Shown here: positions 46,151 to 58,257 of the stretch, in pieces | Layout: every line of letters begins with the position of its first letter | How positions within the stretch are numbered: position 1 is the first letter of the stretch | Assembly (NCBI GenBank): GCA_026182355.1 | Contig: JAPFBL010000049.1 | Span: 310,001-374,000, forward strand | DNA: 64,000 bases | Source: Hermatobates lingyangjiaoensis | Taxonomy: Eukaryota; Arthropoda; Insecta; Hemiptera; Hermatobatidae | Direction of reading: 5' to 3' | Program-made: the position numbers and the translations under genes | The notes under the pieces: model-generated | What the model was told of the DNA's origin: nothing | The model's input: the letters and a program-made list of their open reading frames with translations, nothing else | Database searches by the model: none

Positions 46151-46383
46151 AATTCAAAACGAAGGAAACACACAGACATAACTCACATCCATATTTCGAC
46201 CATCGTCGTCATCAGGAGGTGTGAAGAGCGAAGAGTCCTGCAGGAAGACAGGGCGGCGTCTTCGCTCTTCACACCTCCTGATGATGACGATGGTCGAAAT
46301 ATCGATGTGAGTTATGTCTGTGTCTTTCTGTGTTGAATTTATTTTATTTAAAAAAGTCTGCTGGACCGTTTCTTTTAATTGTA
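46146..46383. mobile_element. Inverted pair of PLE 3' ends, group N
   Basis: The minus arm 46,146-46,256 and plus arm 46,258-46,383 are reverse complements and both contain the core CTGATGA ... GAAATATCG (minus near 46,190-46,220 with ATATGG variant, plus at 46,277-46,305). TA tracts lie outside both ends. Confidence 0.88.
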
Positions 46384-46392
46384 TATATATAT

Positions 46393-46484
46393 CAATGATC
46401 AAACCACAAAATGTAAAGGGAAAAAGACTAAGATCTTAGATCATTGATTGTTATTTCAAGTGTTTATGTGAAATCTTGTTATAT
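46393..46484. mobile_element. Inverted pair of PLE 3' ends, group K, short
   Basis: Minus 46,393-46,437 and plus 46,440-46,484, without the hammerhead core. TA tracts outside both. Confidence 0.7.
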
Positions 46485-46519
46485 ATAATTTATTATATAA
46501 TATATATTAATATTATAAT

Positions 46520-47160
46520 ACATAGGAAAGATAGGAGAGGAAAACCAATGGCACTGATACAGAGACGGTTGGAACCAACAATGTTGCCGCATTCGCGACC
46601 CATAGCAGAGAAAAAGGTAGACAATAATCAATTTAAAATTAAGTATAGGATAGAGAATATGAAAAAATAATAACTAAAAAAAACAGAAGGTTGAAGAAAG
46701 GAAATGATCCATAAATAAATTAGAATTAAGGACCAAGCATTAAAAAATAATATAAAATTTAGAATAATATTGAGAACACAAATAATAATATTAAAGAAAT
46801 TAAATAGAATAATTAAATAATAACAAATAAAATAATTAATTAATAGTAAAAAGTAAAAATAAGTAACTAAATGCAAAGACAATGAACTAACTAATTAATT
46901 GAAGTATTACCTCTTTAGATTTAGGCTCTGAAGAACTTTAAAGACTTAAGGATTTAGGTTAAGAGATAAGTCTCTCTTAAGGGATGAACAGAGCAAATGA
47001 TACATAAATAAAAGTTAGGGACAAAGCTTTAATAACAAATAAGATAATATAAAACTTAAAATAATATTGAGAATACAAATACTAATATTTAAGAAATAAA
47101 ATATTTAGAACAAAATAAAATAAGTAAATAATAAAAAATAACATAAAGACTATTATATAC
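46520..47160 (-). mobile_element. Probable PLE 3' tail, group P-like
   Basis: 46,523-46,580 on the minus strand matches 37,262-37,320 ('ccaaccgtctctgtatcagt', 'ctctcctatct'). The A/T-rich remainder resembles the 1-230 tail and includes an internal partial duplication (46,700-46,830 versus 46,985-47,130). Confidence 0.5.
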
Positions 47161-47164
47161 ATAT

Positions 47165-47395
47165 TGAAAGATCTCACAATAAACACGTGAAATATCAATT
47201 AACTTCCAAGCTAAAATAAGAAATGAGAAAAAAGACAAGGATCTTTCAACCGTAATTAGAGGTCTTCGTCAGAGTCAAATCAAATCAGTTGGAATTTGAC
47301 TCAATTTGCCGAATTTGACGAAGACTGCTTGATACGGTTGACAGATCTTTGTCTTTTTTCTCATTTCTTATTTTGGCTTGGAAGTTTATGTATGT
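47165..47395. mobile_element. Inverted pair of PLE 3' ends, group K, diverged
   Basis: Minus 47,165-47,284 and plus 47,285-47,395, full length but clearly diverged (core TTGACGA, GACAGATC). A TA tract at 47,396-47,404. Confidence 0.8.
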
Positions 47396-47404
47396 ATATA
47401 TATA

Positions 47405-47735
47405 GTAGGTGTGTTCTCTAATCGGGGTTTGGTCAATTTTCCAGGATAAAAAATCAAACTCTCGTTGCCAACGTTTCGGTTTTATTTAAAACCTTTTTCA
47501 TAGACCTACAAACAAAGGATAATAAGAAATCACATATCAACATCAAACATATACACATCTATGAAAATGTTTGATGTTGATATGTGATTTCTTATTATCC
47601 TTTGTTTGTAGACCTATGAAAAAGGTTTTAAATAAAACCGAAACGTTGGCAACGATGGTTTGATTTTTTATCCTGAAAAATTGACCGAACCCCGATTAGA
47701 GAACACACCTATTCTATCAAACGGTCGATATATTA
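47405..47735. mobile_element. Near-perfect palindrome of PLE 3' ends, group A
   Basis: Arms 47,406-47,559 and 47,570-47,707 with a loop of about 10 bases, the same sequence type as 19,598-19,740 and 20,930-21,092. Hairpin AAGGTTTTAAATAAAACC and CGAAACGTTGGCAA on each strand. TA tracts outside both ends. Confidence 0.9.
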
Positions 47736-47759
47736 TTGAATCTGTTATATATATATATT

Positions 47760-48168
47760 CGTGTAAATAGACAGAAAATCTTCGTATATACAAATATTGA
47801 AAACCAAAGTGGCTTCAGTTTTGACGATCTTTTTAACAACGTGTTCTTTCCTTCTAAACATTTTGCAGCGTTGCAAAGGTAACTGAAACAGTAACTCTCC
47901 CAAGGAGATATTAGAAAAAAACTTTTAACGCAAAAGAACTGTACTTGATTAATCGAGATTTCGAATTCACTGGTCATCTTCAGGTTTAACAAACATTTAT
48001 ATTATAACAACAAATGCTAAAACGAATAAACAAATAAAAAGAGTTTGAGTTCAGAAACAATGCTTAACGATAACAGTGATAGTACACACTATGCAAGTGC
48101 TCCTAGCGTTCATGTTTATTGAATTTAAATCTAGGATCGATATTTCTTCCACTAGGTCATTAATCTGA
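47760..48168 (-). mobile_element. PLE 3' tail, group W
   Basis: Non-coding 3' part of the element whose endonuclease is at 48,169. Matches 35,119-35,480. Outer end at a TA tract (47,744-47,758). Confidence 0.8.
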
Positions 48169-48510
48169 CTATTCAGGGAAGTGCATTTTTCTTTGATAAT
48201 AAGCCCCCAAAATTTGCAACTGGAGATGGCTGTTATTCATCCCAATAACTGTAGTAACTTCCACTAGCATTTTTCTAGTCAGACGGATGCCATGGTCGTT
48301 TTCCATGTGTGTCATAGGTGCTCCAGCTGATAGGTGACGCTGATGTGTAAGACGCCTGGATAACTTCGTTTTAGTCATTCCAATATACCTTGAAGGAATT
48401 GGTTCAGAGCCCCCTTGTGTGCAAGAAAACTGGTATATCAGATGACTACGTTGAAGCTCCGGCGTCTCACCTCTATTGCAGTTTCTAATAAAAAGACTAC
48501 TAGTTCTCAT
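48169..48510 (-). CDS. PLE GIY-YIG endonuclease, intact open domain, 5'-truncated (group W)
   Basis: Minus-strand frame of about 113 residues, no internal stop. Seen: linker RNCNRGETPELQR, HLIYQFSCTQGG (IY of the GIY motif), RYIGMTKTKLSRRLTHQRHL (canonical YIG and the catalytic Arg), APMTHMENDHGIRLTRK and a C-terminal LQLQILGAYYQRK helix. This is the Penelope-like endonuclease type with YIGMT, also present as relics at 36,368 (+) and 60,280 (-). The usual Glu in the last helix is replaced by Gly/Ala in LQILGAYY, so catalysis is doubtful. The upstream reverse transcriptase is missing; the Met at 48,510 is only the first in frame. Confidence 0.85.
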   Translation of the reverse strand: MRTSSLFIRNCNRGETPELQRSHLIYQFSCTQGGSEPIPSRYIGMTKTKLSRRLTHQRHLSAGAPMTHMENDHGIRLTRKMLVEVTTVIGMNNSHLQLQILGAYYQRKMHFPE

Positions 48511-48894
48511 GTTCTTATAGAAAATATGCAGCTGGAGCGTATCCTCTTCTTTAACATTGAAAATCAGGAATAACAGTAAAATGGAGAATTTTTCGAGGTG
48601 GTGTTAAAAGACAAACACACGTTACCCAGGCCAACTTTACTCTACATTTAAAGCATCAAAGGTTTATGAAAAAAAACAGGCTCATGTCAAGAGGTAGTCT
48701 GATATTCAAAACAAACAAGAAATAATATACAGTAATAGTGATTCAAACATCTTATAAAAAATACGTTCGTTAGGTACCCAAAATATTTCTAACAAACTAA
48801 AAATGTTTTTTTACTAAATGGGATTAGAGATTTTGAAATGTGATCAACCTCATTCATTATACAGTTTGCTTGGTTTGGTTCACAACCAAATTTT
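48511..48894. other. AT-rich stretch, nothing recognised
   Basis: No reverse-transcriptase remnant could be seen upstream of the group W endonuclease. Confidence 0.5.
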
Positions 48895-50020
48895 TACTTT
48901 TATTATATGAAAATTATAGTGATCATGAAAAAAGTAGATTCCAACATTTTGACAGATTTACATGTCTTGGGGTTGGCAAAGACTTTTTTAACAGTATTTC
49001 AAAGATGTTTGTGTGTCTGTAAGTGGGTGCCCGGGTGGGTGTGTGTCTAAAAGTTTGTGGCTACGCTACAGTCCACACGGTTTAATGGATCAAACTCATA
49101 TTTAACAAAAGAATGCAACCTATGCTGTAGATGTGCCCTCTCGTTGGAGGCTATATTACATGACAGGAAAGTTACTTTTTTAGGCAGAATGTACTTTAAA
49201 CTGTATTACCTTTCTACTGAACTACTTACTCCATACTCTGAAAATTTGCCATTAATGTGGTAGTTAGGAAAACCATAAATAATGTAACGTCAAATTATTA
49301 AAAAATCATATAAACTTTTTTATTAAACTATAAAATTTGGATTTAACATTAAATTTGATAGCTTTTAAGGAGGATACAAGTTAGACCCTTTGTCTGATAG
49401 GAATGAAATTATATCTAATAATTGCAAAATTGCAAATTTCATAGGAGTGAGATGAGTGATTTTTTTTTAAATTACATTACCCAGAAGGGATGTTGTGGTA
49501 CATTTTATGTATACAGAAACTGTTTTTTTGACGCTAAAGGGCTAGTTACATAAGATTTGAATTGTACCAACAAATTATAAATAAATTTAGCAATTTCTAA
49601 AAAACGTGTCATTAAATACGCTAACGGTGAGTGGCTAAATATCAATAAACATTGAAAATTCATCTTGAAATTATTAGCAGGTTCACCTGCTATAATTGTT
49701 ATATTTGTTTGCAATGATTAAATTGACTTAGATTTTTTTTAAGTGAATCGAATGAAATGACATTTTATTTAGAAGTTTAAGAAAAAAATATTGAAATGTC
49801 TGAATATGTTAATGTGATATTAAAAAAGAATAAAGTTATTAAACGAACAAAAGCCATGACAATAAAACATATATTTTCTGACACTCTCCGTGGTATAACA
49901 CATTTGTTCAAGTGTTCTAATCAATAAACCTGATATTTTTTCTACATTTTTCTGATTTATTTCAGACATCAGAAATTAATCACTTTGGCTTAAATAGAAG
50001 GATTATGATATAAGGATTAT
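48895..50020 (+). repeat. Interspersed repeat family R, copy 2
   Basis: Matches 53,190-54,480 in the same orientation and 16,383-17,197 in the opposite. Shared blocks: 'gacagatttacatg', a GT-rich 'gtgggtgtgtg', 'ttgacgctaaagggctagtt', 'ttttttaagtgaatc', 'atatattttctgacactctcc'. No coding frame recognised. A small hairpin agcaggttcacctgct lies at 49,676-49,691. Confidence 0.75.
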
Positions 50021-50439
50021 GGATGGACACGCTTTCGATTTGATGAATGATAATAATATATAAGTGGATTAGTTCATGAACTGTAGATAGATTACATTAA
50101 TATTATAAAGAATAATTACTTTTAAGTATTGGTTCTATTACAGTCATGAATACTAAAGGATGTTCCTATGGAGACAGCTATCATTCCTATCCCTTGAATT
50201 ACCATTATATAAAAATAATTATGATACGCAAGAATATGCAAATCTTTTACAAGATTTGTATTTGTTTATTTTATTATTAACTTATATTACTTTTTTTTAA
50301 GAGTAATGCTTATTAGTACTCCCTTTCAGATGGTGAAGCATGCTCTCCAAATTGTGGAAGAGTACAAGAGAAATGACTAGGTATAAATCTAACTAAAAAT
50401 GTCTTTATATCTTTCTGAAAGAAGAAAAAATAACCTAAA

Positions 50440-50760
50440 ACAATCAAATATACGGATATACTACTGTAGGTTCTTAGGATATAAGATTCAACTGGAAGAG
50501 CCATGTAACAGTTATACTGGCTAGGAGGTCAAAAGCCAGTTCTATTGTAAAAGACCATAGGGTATTAACATGAAATCTTAAATTAGGCTATGAAAAAGTA
50601 TTATTACTGTTGTGGTAATACCAATGAAATCATACGCATCGGTTGTGTGATATACAACAACAGGCATCTATAGCATAACTAGATCTTATAACAGCCGAGT
50701 CCCAATTAACAAAGCTCCTTCCAACTAAACTTACATTCAAAAATAATACTATATCGTCAA
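50440..50760 (+). pseudogene. LINE reverse-transcriptase C-terminal relic
   Basis: Non-LTR retrotransposon remnant seen across frames. YCRFLGYKIQL is followed, after one frameshift, by WKSHVTVILARRSKASSIVK. This is the conserved 'LG..I...L.W..H......K.K' region after the YADD box. Further on, VVVIPMKSYASVV matches the 'll.P...Y.s.vW' segment. Several stops and shifts; no ends visible. Jockey or R1-like rather than a PLE. The relic follows directly on the R-family repeat. Confidence 0.6.
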
Positions 50761-51909
50761 TGAGAGAACTGAACAATATATACCGAACAATTATCATAAA
50801 TGTGTTTACTTAACAAATATAAAAGGAACTTATATATGATAACATACAAAAAATGCAGACTCTGTGTACCTGTCTTTAAGAGGTATAAACCTTTAATCAC
50901 ATTATATCTGTATGCAAGTCAACCACTTTGGAAAGGATAAACCTAATTGTCAAACCATACCTAGAACTATAGAAGTGAGAAATAAGTCTCTGTATACACT
51001 TATGAAGATCATTAAAAAACAAAAAATATGAAGTTGAATTTAATTACAAGGATGAGATGTAGAATATGATAGGTATAGCATCGTAGCGTACGAGTCCGAT
51101 GAGATTACTAATTAATTATTATTATTATTATTATTATTATTAATAATATTTAATACAGACTCTCAGTTTAATAATTATAACATATCAGAGTGATCAATTA
51201 TCAAGTAAGAAATAAAATAATTCTGGCCGCATGTAAACACACAATACATAATCGATTAAAATGTATCTACAGTCACATAAAACAAAACAAAAAATCAGTT
51301 GGTCCTCAACAAATTTTTTAATGTGCTTACTTACAGTAAAGTTGTGTTTAACCCACTCTAGATTTTTACATTATCAAATTTGCAATCGTGTCCATTACTG
51401 ACGATATGGTCAGCCTATTCACAAATAGTCTTCTTAATAAAATTGTTTGATGTTATCCAAACATTTATGCAACACAAAAATGTTAGTGAAATTAAAAAAT
51501 CTTACTTCCGTAATGACCATACAATCAGTAATAGACACAGTCTAAAATTTGATAAGTAAAAAAATACTGAATTGTAAACTAAACTGAGTATAACCAATAT
51601 CAAAGAATAAGCTTCACATTTCAAAATCTGTAAATTCATGCAATAGAAAAACAGACATTCCTATGATTATAGTGCAGTGTTATTAATTTGTGATTTTCAT
51701 TTTGAGTTTTTAATTTATTAGTATTATCTAATGCAAGGAACTGCTGTGAACTTTTAGAAGCCTTTTATAACTTTGAAATCCTGTAGGACCTTTTCGTCTG
51801 AGGATTATTGTACTTACTGTATGTTATTATTACAATATAGTAATATAACTATTTCACAAGTGTATTATCTATATTAGTATTATCTGTATAAGTATTATTT
51901 CTATTTACT
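50761..51909. other. AT-rich stretch
   Basis: (ATT)n run at 51,116-51,145; nothing else recognised. Confidence 0.5.
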
Positions 51910-52190
51910 ACCTGTATAAATAAAAGAAAGGTTTTGTCTGTACATTACTTAAAACTGACTCATTTTTAGTTGTCTTTACGTTTCATGCATTAGAGAATCC
52001 AAATCCACCCTTAGAAAAATTTCCGTCTGTCGGTTTGGCCGCAAAATTTCGTCACAAGTAGACTCAACCACCATAAGGCATCTCAAGCTGAAAATTTGAA
52101 TATAGGTTTGTGCATGTCTAACTTAAAATCTAAGCTTTCAATGGATTGAAAATTCAACGTAGAAGCGAAGTTATGAACTTTTGAGCCGTG
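51910..52190 (+). repeat. Interspersed repeat, copy 2 (possible Helitron 5' part)
   Basis: Partner of 4,719-4,990. It sits about 100 bp upstream of the helicase relic, in the same orientation. Confidence 0.65.
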
Positions 52191-52289
52191 TTTAGCTAGC
52201 TAAACACATATGTTTATTTTCAAAATACACAGGTGTAGCAAGTAGGTATTGTTAGTTTTTTTAATTTCATTTTTTTTAATTTTAATATA

Positions 52290-52925
52290 ATTTGTGTTTA
52301 GGCTTCCAACAAGAGCTTATTGACAAGTCTTTCCCAGAGTTCAAGATCTACCAACTATTCAGAATAAATGGTTTTGTGAACGAGCAATTCTCAACTCCTA
52401 CATATGAACCGGTAAGAAAAATCAACAAACAAGTTCTTACATTATATGAAGCCGAAGAAAGAAATTACAAGTCAGTAAACAGAGTGATTAGTGATGTGGA
52501 AACAGTTCATTATCCAACTAAATTTCTTTGCTCCTGGACTGTCTGCTCATGAGTAAAAACTTAAAATAGGGGCACCAATCATGATTTAGTAGCAGTAACA
52601 AAGTTCATGTTACGAAACTTGAGTGCCCAAAAATGGGCAACGGGTTATGACTTTGAGTTCGTGCCCTGCACGGATATGCCATATAGGTGGTCATCATGAC
52701 TGGGTTGGTACTGGGGAGTCTGTGTGTATACTACACATCCCATTGATTCCGAGCCACTATCTGTTTCCATTCGAACGATAACTGTCCCGTCAGCGTCTGT
52801 TTCGCAATGACAGTAACTAAGTCGCAAGGGGAAACACTATCTACCGCAGGAATTGAAGTGAGTGAGACCAAGTTTTCTCACATTGTCAACTTTAGTTTGA
52901 TTGATCAAGATTTAGAGGTTCCAAC
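52290..52925 (+). pseudogene. Helitron Pif1-like helicase, C-terminal relic
   Basis: Remnant of the DNA helicase of a rolling-circle transposon (Helitron). Reading across frames the blocks appear in the right order. LIDKSFPEF precedes a WFCERAIL block (the usual 'WL.ERAIL'). KINKQVLTLYEAEERNY and DVETVHYPTKFL (usual 'IN..VL....GEER.Y.S.D..... YP.EFLNSL') follow. PGLSAHE and KIGAPIM ('GLPPHEL.LKVGAPIMLLRNL') continue with MLRNLSA. FAMTVTKSQGETLSTAGIE (usual 'FAMTINKSQGQTL...GI') is near 52,800-52,850, then KFSHIVNFSLI (usual 'FSHGQLYVALSRV'). At least three frameshifts and several stops make it dead. The Rep domain and zinc finger are absent. The open frames at 52,292 (+) and 52,645 (-) are only parts or shadows of it. 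Confidence 0.88.
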
Positions 52926-53189
52926 TTTTTGTTCTTTCATGAACCTGAAGGACAGACAGATAATGTGATGTACAGAGAGGTATTTTAACACTGCAACTGC
53001 TTTAATTTTTAACACCACCTCTAATTTTAGGTGCTTTGATTCGTCAAGCAGTATTTTTAACACTGCTTAACTTAACACTGCACTAAATGATATTTTCTAC
53101 TATTCTATAATTTCTAATGATATTTTGGAATACCATGTATCAACTCCAAATTTTTGAAAAATTACTCGTCAAAGACGCGTACTTTAGCT

Positions 53190-54480
53190 AGTAAGTAAAT
53201 AAAATTAATAAATAAAAATTATATGTTCATATTTTGACGGATTTACATGCATTGTAGTCCCCGAAAACTTTTATGACATTTTTCCATGATGTATGTGTGA
53301 TGTGGGTGTATGGGTGGGTACGTGTCAAAACGTTTATCGGGACACTACAACCCACAACCTTTGATGGATCAAATTAATACTTTACATAAGAAGGAGCTTC
53401 AGAGTCTAGATGTGTCCTACTGTTTATGAACAGTATGAATGAAGGCTACCTTCTTTGCCAATATATATTTTTCGACAACATTATTAATTATGCTCCCAAG
53501 CCACTAACTCTTCAGTCCTTAAGTCATTAAAAATTTTGACATTGTCATGTAAACAGCAAAAGCAATATCTAACTGAAAAAATTCTGAGATTTTTAAGACA
53601 ACAACAAATAATTTTTTTTCAATAAGATATACGACTTTTGACATATATTCTTACTGTTTCCTTTTATATTCACGGTTTCCTTTCATCTATTAAAATACCT
53701 TCCAGGAATTGCAATCTGTGTGGATATTTTTCTTTCATAATAACCACTGTGTTCTGACACGGTATTCCTTTTCAATACTGGCCTTGTGGGTACATTTTGT
53801 ATCGTTTAGTTGAGGTTTTTCGCGTATTTTTCTTTTTTTATCCTTAATTTTTTAATTCAATCTGAAGGCTTCTAAGAAGAATATAATCCATATCGTTTGA
53901 CGAATCAAAATGAAATTATACCTAAATATAGAGCATTATATGGAGGATAAGATTAAATAACTTTTTTTTAAACGACATTTAGCACATCTACTAAAATTAC
54001 TGAAGTAAATTTAATATATTGATATTCAGTACATTTTACATTTTCTGAAAATATTTTTTTTACGCTGAACGGTTAATTAAAGGACAATAAAATTACGTCA
54101 AAAATTGAACAGAAAATCATCAATTTATAAAATGAAAATCGTGAAACTTCAGTTAATGTAAAAGCAGTAAAGCTATAAAAGCTGAATATTAATCCTGGAC
54201 TAATGGATCACCAGCTTTACCTGTCGAATTTTGTTTGCATTTCTTTATATTGAGTTACACATTTTTTAAGTGAATCCACTAAAGCAAAATTTTAATGTTT
54301 GGAGGATTATTTAACATATTTGAAATGATTTCATGACTTTAATATGAGATGTAACAGGAATAAAATTCATATATGTAAAAAATCAACGCCAATTAAATAT
54401 ATAATTTCTGATGATTTCCATGGTATGCTGGATTTGTCTAACAAAATTCTCTACTTATTCAATATATTGCACTCTTGAAC
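53190..54480 (+). repeat. Interspersed repeat family R, copy 3
   Basis: Follows the Helitron helicase relic by about 260 bp. Blocks 'gacggatttacatg', 'gatggatcaaatt', 'gtttgacgaatcaaaatgaaa' and 'tttacgctgaacggttaatta' match the other R copies. It may be the 3' half of the same degraded Helitron. Confidence 0.75.
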
Positions 54481-54928
54481 AATACTTAATTCCAGATGTA
54501 GATTTTCGTGTGATTATGAATCATATTACTTTTAGTAACATTGAATTATGTGGAATGGGCTCTTCCACATACATTACAAAACGGATGCTAATTTTTCAAG
54601 TTGTCAGAAAGTTTGATATTATGATCCAGAAAGAACATGATCCAGTGTTCTTTTATTATTCTCTAAATTATTAATGAATTTACATATTTCAGTGGAAAAT
54701 ATATTTTTTGTTTAATTCTTAATAATTCTTATGAATAACTGAAAAATGATTATAATAGACGCAATTAACGAGCATTACAGAACAATATTATCCCCAACTT
54801 GTTAATATTTTTAGTAACTATTATTTATTTCTAATTGCATTTTTTTTGTCGTAGGAGGAAAAGTTATTTATGCATTTAAAATAAATGTTGCTTTGCTAAA
54901 GAAATCCAAAATGCTTTATTCTTAAATT
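54481..54928. other. AT-rich stretch with unassigned frame
   Basis: The open frame 54,411-54,674 (+) has no recognised family and overlaps the end of the R repeat. Confidence 0.4.
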
Positions 54929-54984
54929 GCGTCCCTGGTTCAATGGTAGAATCACACATTTCATGCATAGTTTACAGTGATGGC
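54929..54984 (+). pseudogene. tRNA-Gly-like fragment (pseudogene or SINE head)
   Basis: GCGTCCCTGG, then TTCAATGGTAGAATCA resemble the acceptor/D-arm half of a tRNA-Gly (GCATCGGTGGTTCAGTGGTAGAAT type). The anticodon and T arms are not recognisable. Confidence 0.45.
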
Positions 54985-57900
54985 TAGATTATTTTGTATG
55001 AAATATTTTAAATTTTCTAAATATTATAAAAAGAAATTTTAATAAAATCTTGTTAATTGAGATATTATACCAGAGTATATATAAGTTAATGGATTTTTTG
55101 TTTATTTTTAATTTGATGGGGAATCAGTATTGCTTAGGCAAGTAGAGTACAGCCAGTTATAATATCGTCTTGTAGGGAATTGGTTTGGTGTTTAACGTTT
55201 GTTCTCCAATAATTGGTTATCAGTAGGATTCAGAAAGGTTTGGTGTCCTCTTAACCTATTAGCAGCCCCTTTATAACAACTCCAAGTGCTTCAAGTACTA
55301 TTATGCTTCCTTGTTAATAATTTATTCAATAGCTGGTTGGAATTTCGTATAAAATAGTAACATAATCAAATCTTTTAAAATTGTAATAAATATTTTGTAT
55401 ATTATTCATAAAATGAAAAATTTATCTTAAGCTATGATCTATAATAATTCTACTTCTTCTAATTACGTCACCATTATTTATATCTTTTCTTTTTTATCTA
55501 TTTGGACGTCTATTTAGTAAATGTTATTAAAAAGTTTTGAAAAAGTCTACACTTAGAGATTGTTCATTAAGTGATGTTGTAAAGGTGAAAAGTGTAACTC
55601 TTTCGTTAACTATATTATTTTTGCTACATTGATTTGCTTTCAAAATGCTAAATTTGTTCTTACTAAAGTTTATTACTGAGTAAATTTAGTGTTAACTATT
55701 TACTAATTGTGATACCATTGTATATATACATCTAAAAAGATAGAGATTAAAGTTATACGCATAGAATTATTTTATTTGAATTTAAACTGCTGAATCCTAA
55801 AATCATGCAACATTATTTTAGAAAGGAAACAGTTCATTTATTCTATTACTATTTAGTAAATTTCATTAGAAAGTCAAGTGATATAAGAATTTTCCTCTCA
55901 TAATAAACTATATAGATCTAAGAAATTTTCAATATATGTATATTGAAATTTCCCAATTTAGAAGATAGATCAACTTTAACAACTTTTTAATGGGAAAACT
56001 TTTTTTTTTATCTTTATGATTGTTTTAAAATAGAATACTCATTATTATTGACCTGAAATTGAAATTCAAGGTTTAAAGATTATAGATCATAGTTGAATAA
56101 AATAATGATCATGTATTTTCTAATGATCAATTTTATTACTAGAAGGGTGAACTATAAAAATTTAAATTTAATTCAGTGATTTTCTAGTTCCCCTTAGAGG
56201 AAATAATGATCATGGCTAATGCAGTCAGAAATCAGAGTGCTATATTAAAAAGAAAATGGATTTACTTTACAACACTTTTATAGTGAGATACGGTGGTAAA
56301 GTTGTCACACAGAGAAGAAAATAATCAATGCTAACATTTGTTGGGATATAAAAGTGCCTTGATGGGGGATTCTTATGAGAATGATTGTACTCAATCACCA
56401 ACATCTGCCCTTGATAAAGGATGACTGGATTAAATAAATATTCAGTTTGGTCGTAATGCGGCTGAGTCATCTAAATACAATTAAATATTTTTATCTAAAA
56501 ACTCTGTATTGATTGTTTATTATAACTTAGTGTATAATTTTGCAATGTAATTGAATTTTCAGTTTCAATTTTTTTTTTCAGAGAAATAACTTAAAAAGAA
56601 TAGCACTGAAGCATAATAGCTAAAGTAATCATAATAATAATGTAGAAGTTATAGTTTTAAACAATTTCTTACCAGGTAATTACTTAAAAATTATAAGTAA
56701 TCTCCCAATATTGAATACTTCGTGTAATATTTCCCAGTTGCTTTCTTCAGCATAGTTTCAACTAATAATGTGCACTGTATTTTTCACCTTAATTATGTTC
56801 TAATTCTTATACTGTTATTTACCATTATTTACCATTAATACATAATCAATTAGCACTGCCAGCGACTTTTTGTTGTGCATCTTGAGCTTAGAAATAATAT
56901 ATTTTCGAACTTAATAAGATAATGACAATCATTTTTCTAGGTGTCAGTGTTTTGGATTTTACCACACATATTTTATGGAAACTCAAACCTGCGCTTCCTA
57001 TTTTCCTTTTTACAGAAATCACAATAACAGTAGTAATAACGTTAATATTATATATATACTTAATGTTTTCCAATCAAATAGTATGATATTTACTCATATC
57101 GGGAAAATAACTTGAATCAGCAACCCCATTCCTTACCCCACACTCCTACTGTTGAGTCATTTTCCATATCACTTTCGTATATTCCTACGCATAAGTAAAT
57201 TGTTGACCGCTACAAAACCTTACAAAAATAAGGATAATTGAAAATGAAAATCTATTTTTTTCACATCACACAGGCAATAAATATTAATATGAAATGAGTG
57301 AGATTGTTTGCAGAATTCTACAGTGTACTGATGATAAAGGCACATGAGTAACAAGTGACATACAAACGTAAAGAAAAAACAATTTATCAATACACCCAAC
57401 AAATATTGGCAGTAAACTATTAAATATTTGGTATACATTAAAGAAAACTTCTTGAAAAATCCATATATATTACACCTGTATAAATACCGTTCAAATTCGC
57501 TATGGCACTATGCATTCAAAGGAAGTGGCATTTTTTTTTATCTGTTATCATTCAATAACAAAGATAATGTAGTCGTCCTTTCAGAAAAAAGTAGTGTTCG
57601 GCATAGCATCTTTGTTGAACATTTCTAACGCTTAATATTATGAATGAAATTATATTGAAATTCACTCTTTCGCCATTTTTTTCTTTTTAATTAAATGATA
57701 AATATACAAATTTTTCTTTGTTACAAAACGCTAGAGTTAAATTACGAGTCATTCTTTTAAGAAGTTTTAATTATTTACTAGAAAGTCGCTATATATTGGA
57801 ATATGAAAGAATTAATATTCTGAGTTTTCTGGTTAAATTTTACAGTATCAGTGTATTATTGCGAGTGTTATGAGTTGTCTTTAAAATTTAATCAAGGATT

Positions 57901-58035
57901 GTTACACTACATTATTTAATAAATATTTCACAGAAATAATTTCCTTATTATTCTATTATAATTTAAATAAATGTACACTATTGATTTCAGTTACTTTTTT
58001 TGAATAAATGTTGTACACAATTCAGTTTGAATTGT
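54985..58035. other. AT-rich stretch, nothing recognised
   Basis: Several short open frames (56,267-56,470 -, 57,220-57,438 -, 57,428-57,628 +) have no family resemblance or codon signal. Confidence 0.5.
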
Positions 58036-58047
58036 TTTATATATATA

Positions 58048-58207
58048 TATATACAATTAAAGGAAACGGTCCAGCGGACAGGACAGGAGTACCGCCCTGT
58101 CTTCCTGCGGGACTCTTCGCTCTTCACACCTCCTGATGACGACGATGGTCGAAATATCGATGTGAGTTATGTCTGTGTCTTTCTGTGTGTTTCCTTCGTT
58201 TTGAATT
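58048..58207 (+). mobile_element. PLE 3' end, group N
   Basis: Plus-strand copy between TA tracts (58,036-58,054 and 58,207-58,256). 58,054-58,080 is an extra short minus-strand-like start ('ggtccagcgga'), so a collapsed inverted pair is likely. Carries an intact core. Confidence 0.85.
58121..58168 (+). ncRNA. Hammerhead-ribozyme-like motif, group N
   Basis: Core CTGATGA (58,133-58,139), one unpaired C, stem II GAC/GTC (loop GATG), GAAA (58,151-58,154), palindrome ATAT, C, predicted cleavage after 58,158. Stem I CACACCTC/GATGTGAG pairs with mismatches. Weaker than group K. Confidence 0.5.
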
Positions 58208-58213
58208 TATATA

Positions 58214-58256
<43 letters not shown>

Positions 58257-58257
<1 letters not shown>

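Noticed and set aside
48840..49263. Plus-strand frames at 48,840 and 49,057
   Set aside because: They lie in or beside repeat family R, and the equivalent positions in the 53-kb copy are not open.
52645..52827. Minus-strand open frame
   Set aside because: It is antisense to the Helitron helicase relic; no family resemblance in its own frame.
54411..54674. 87-codon plus-strand open frame
   Set aside because: No recognisable family, no splice or start context, partly inside repeat family R.
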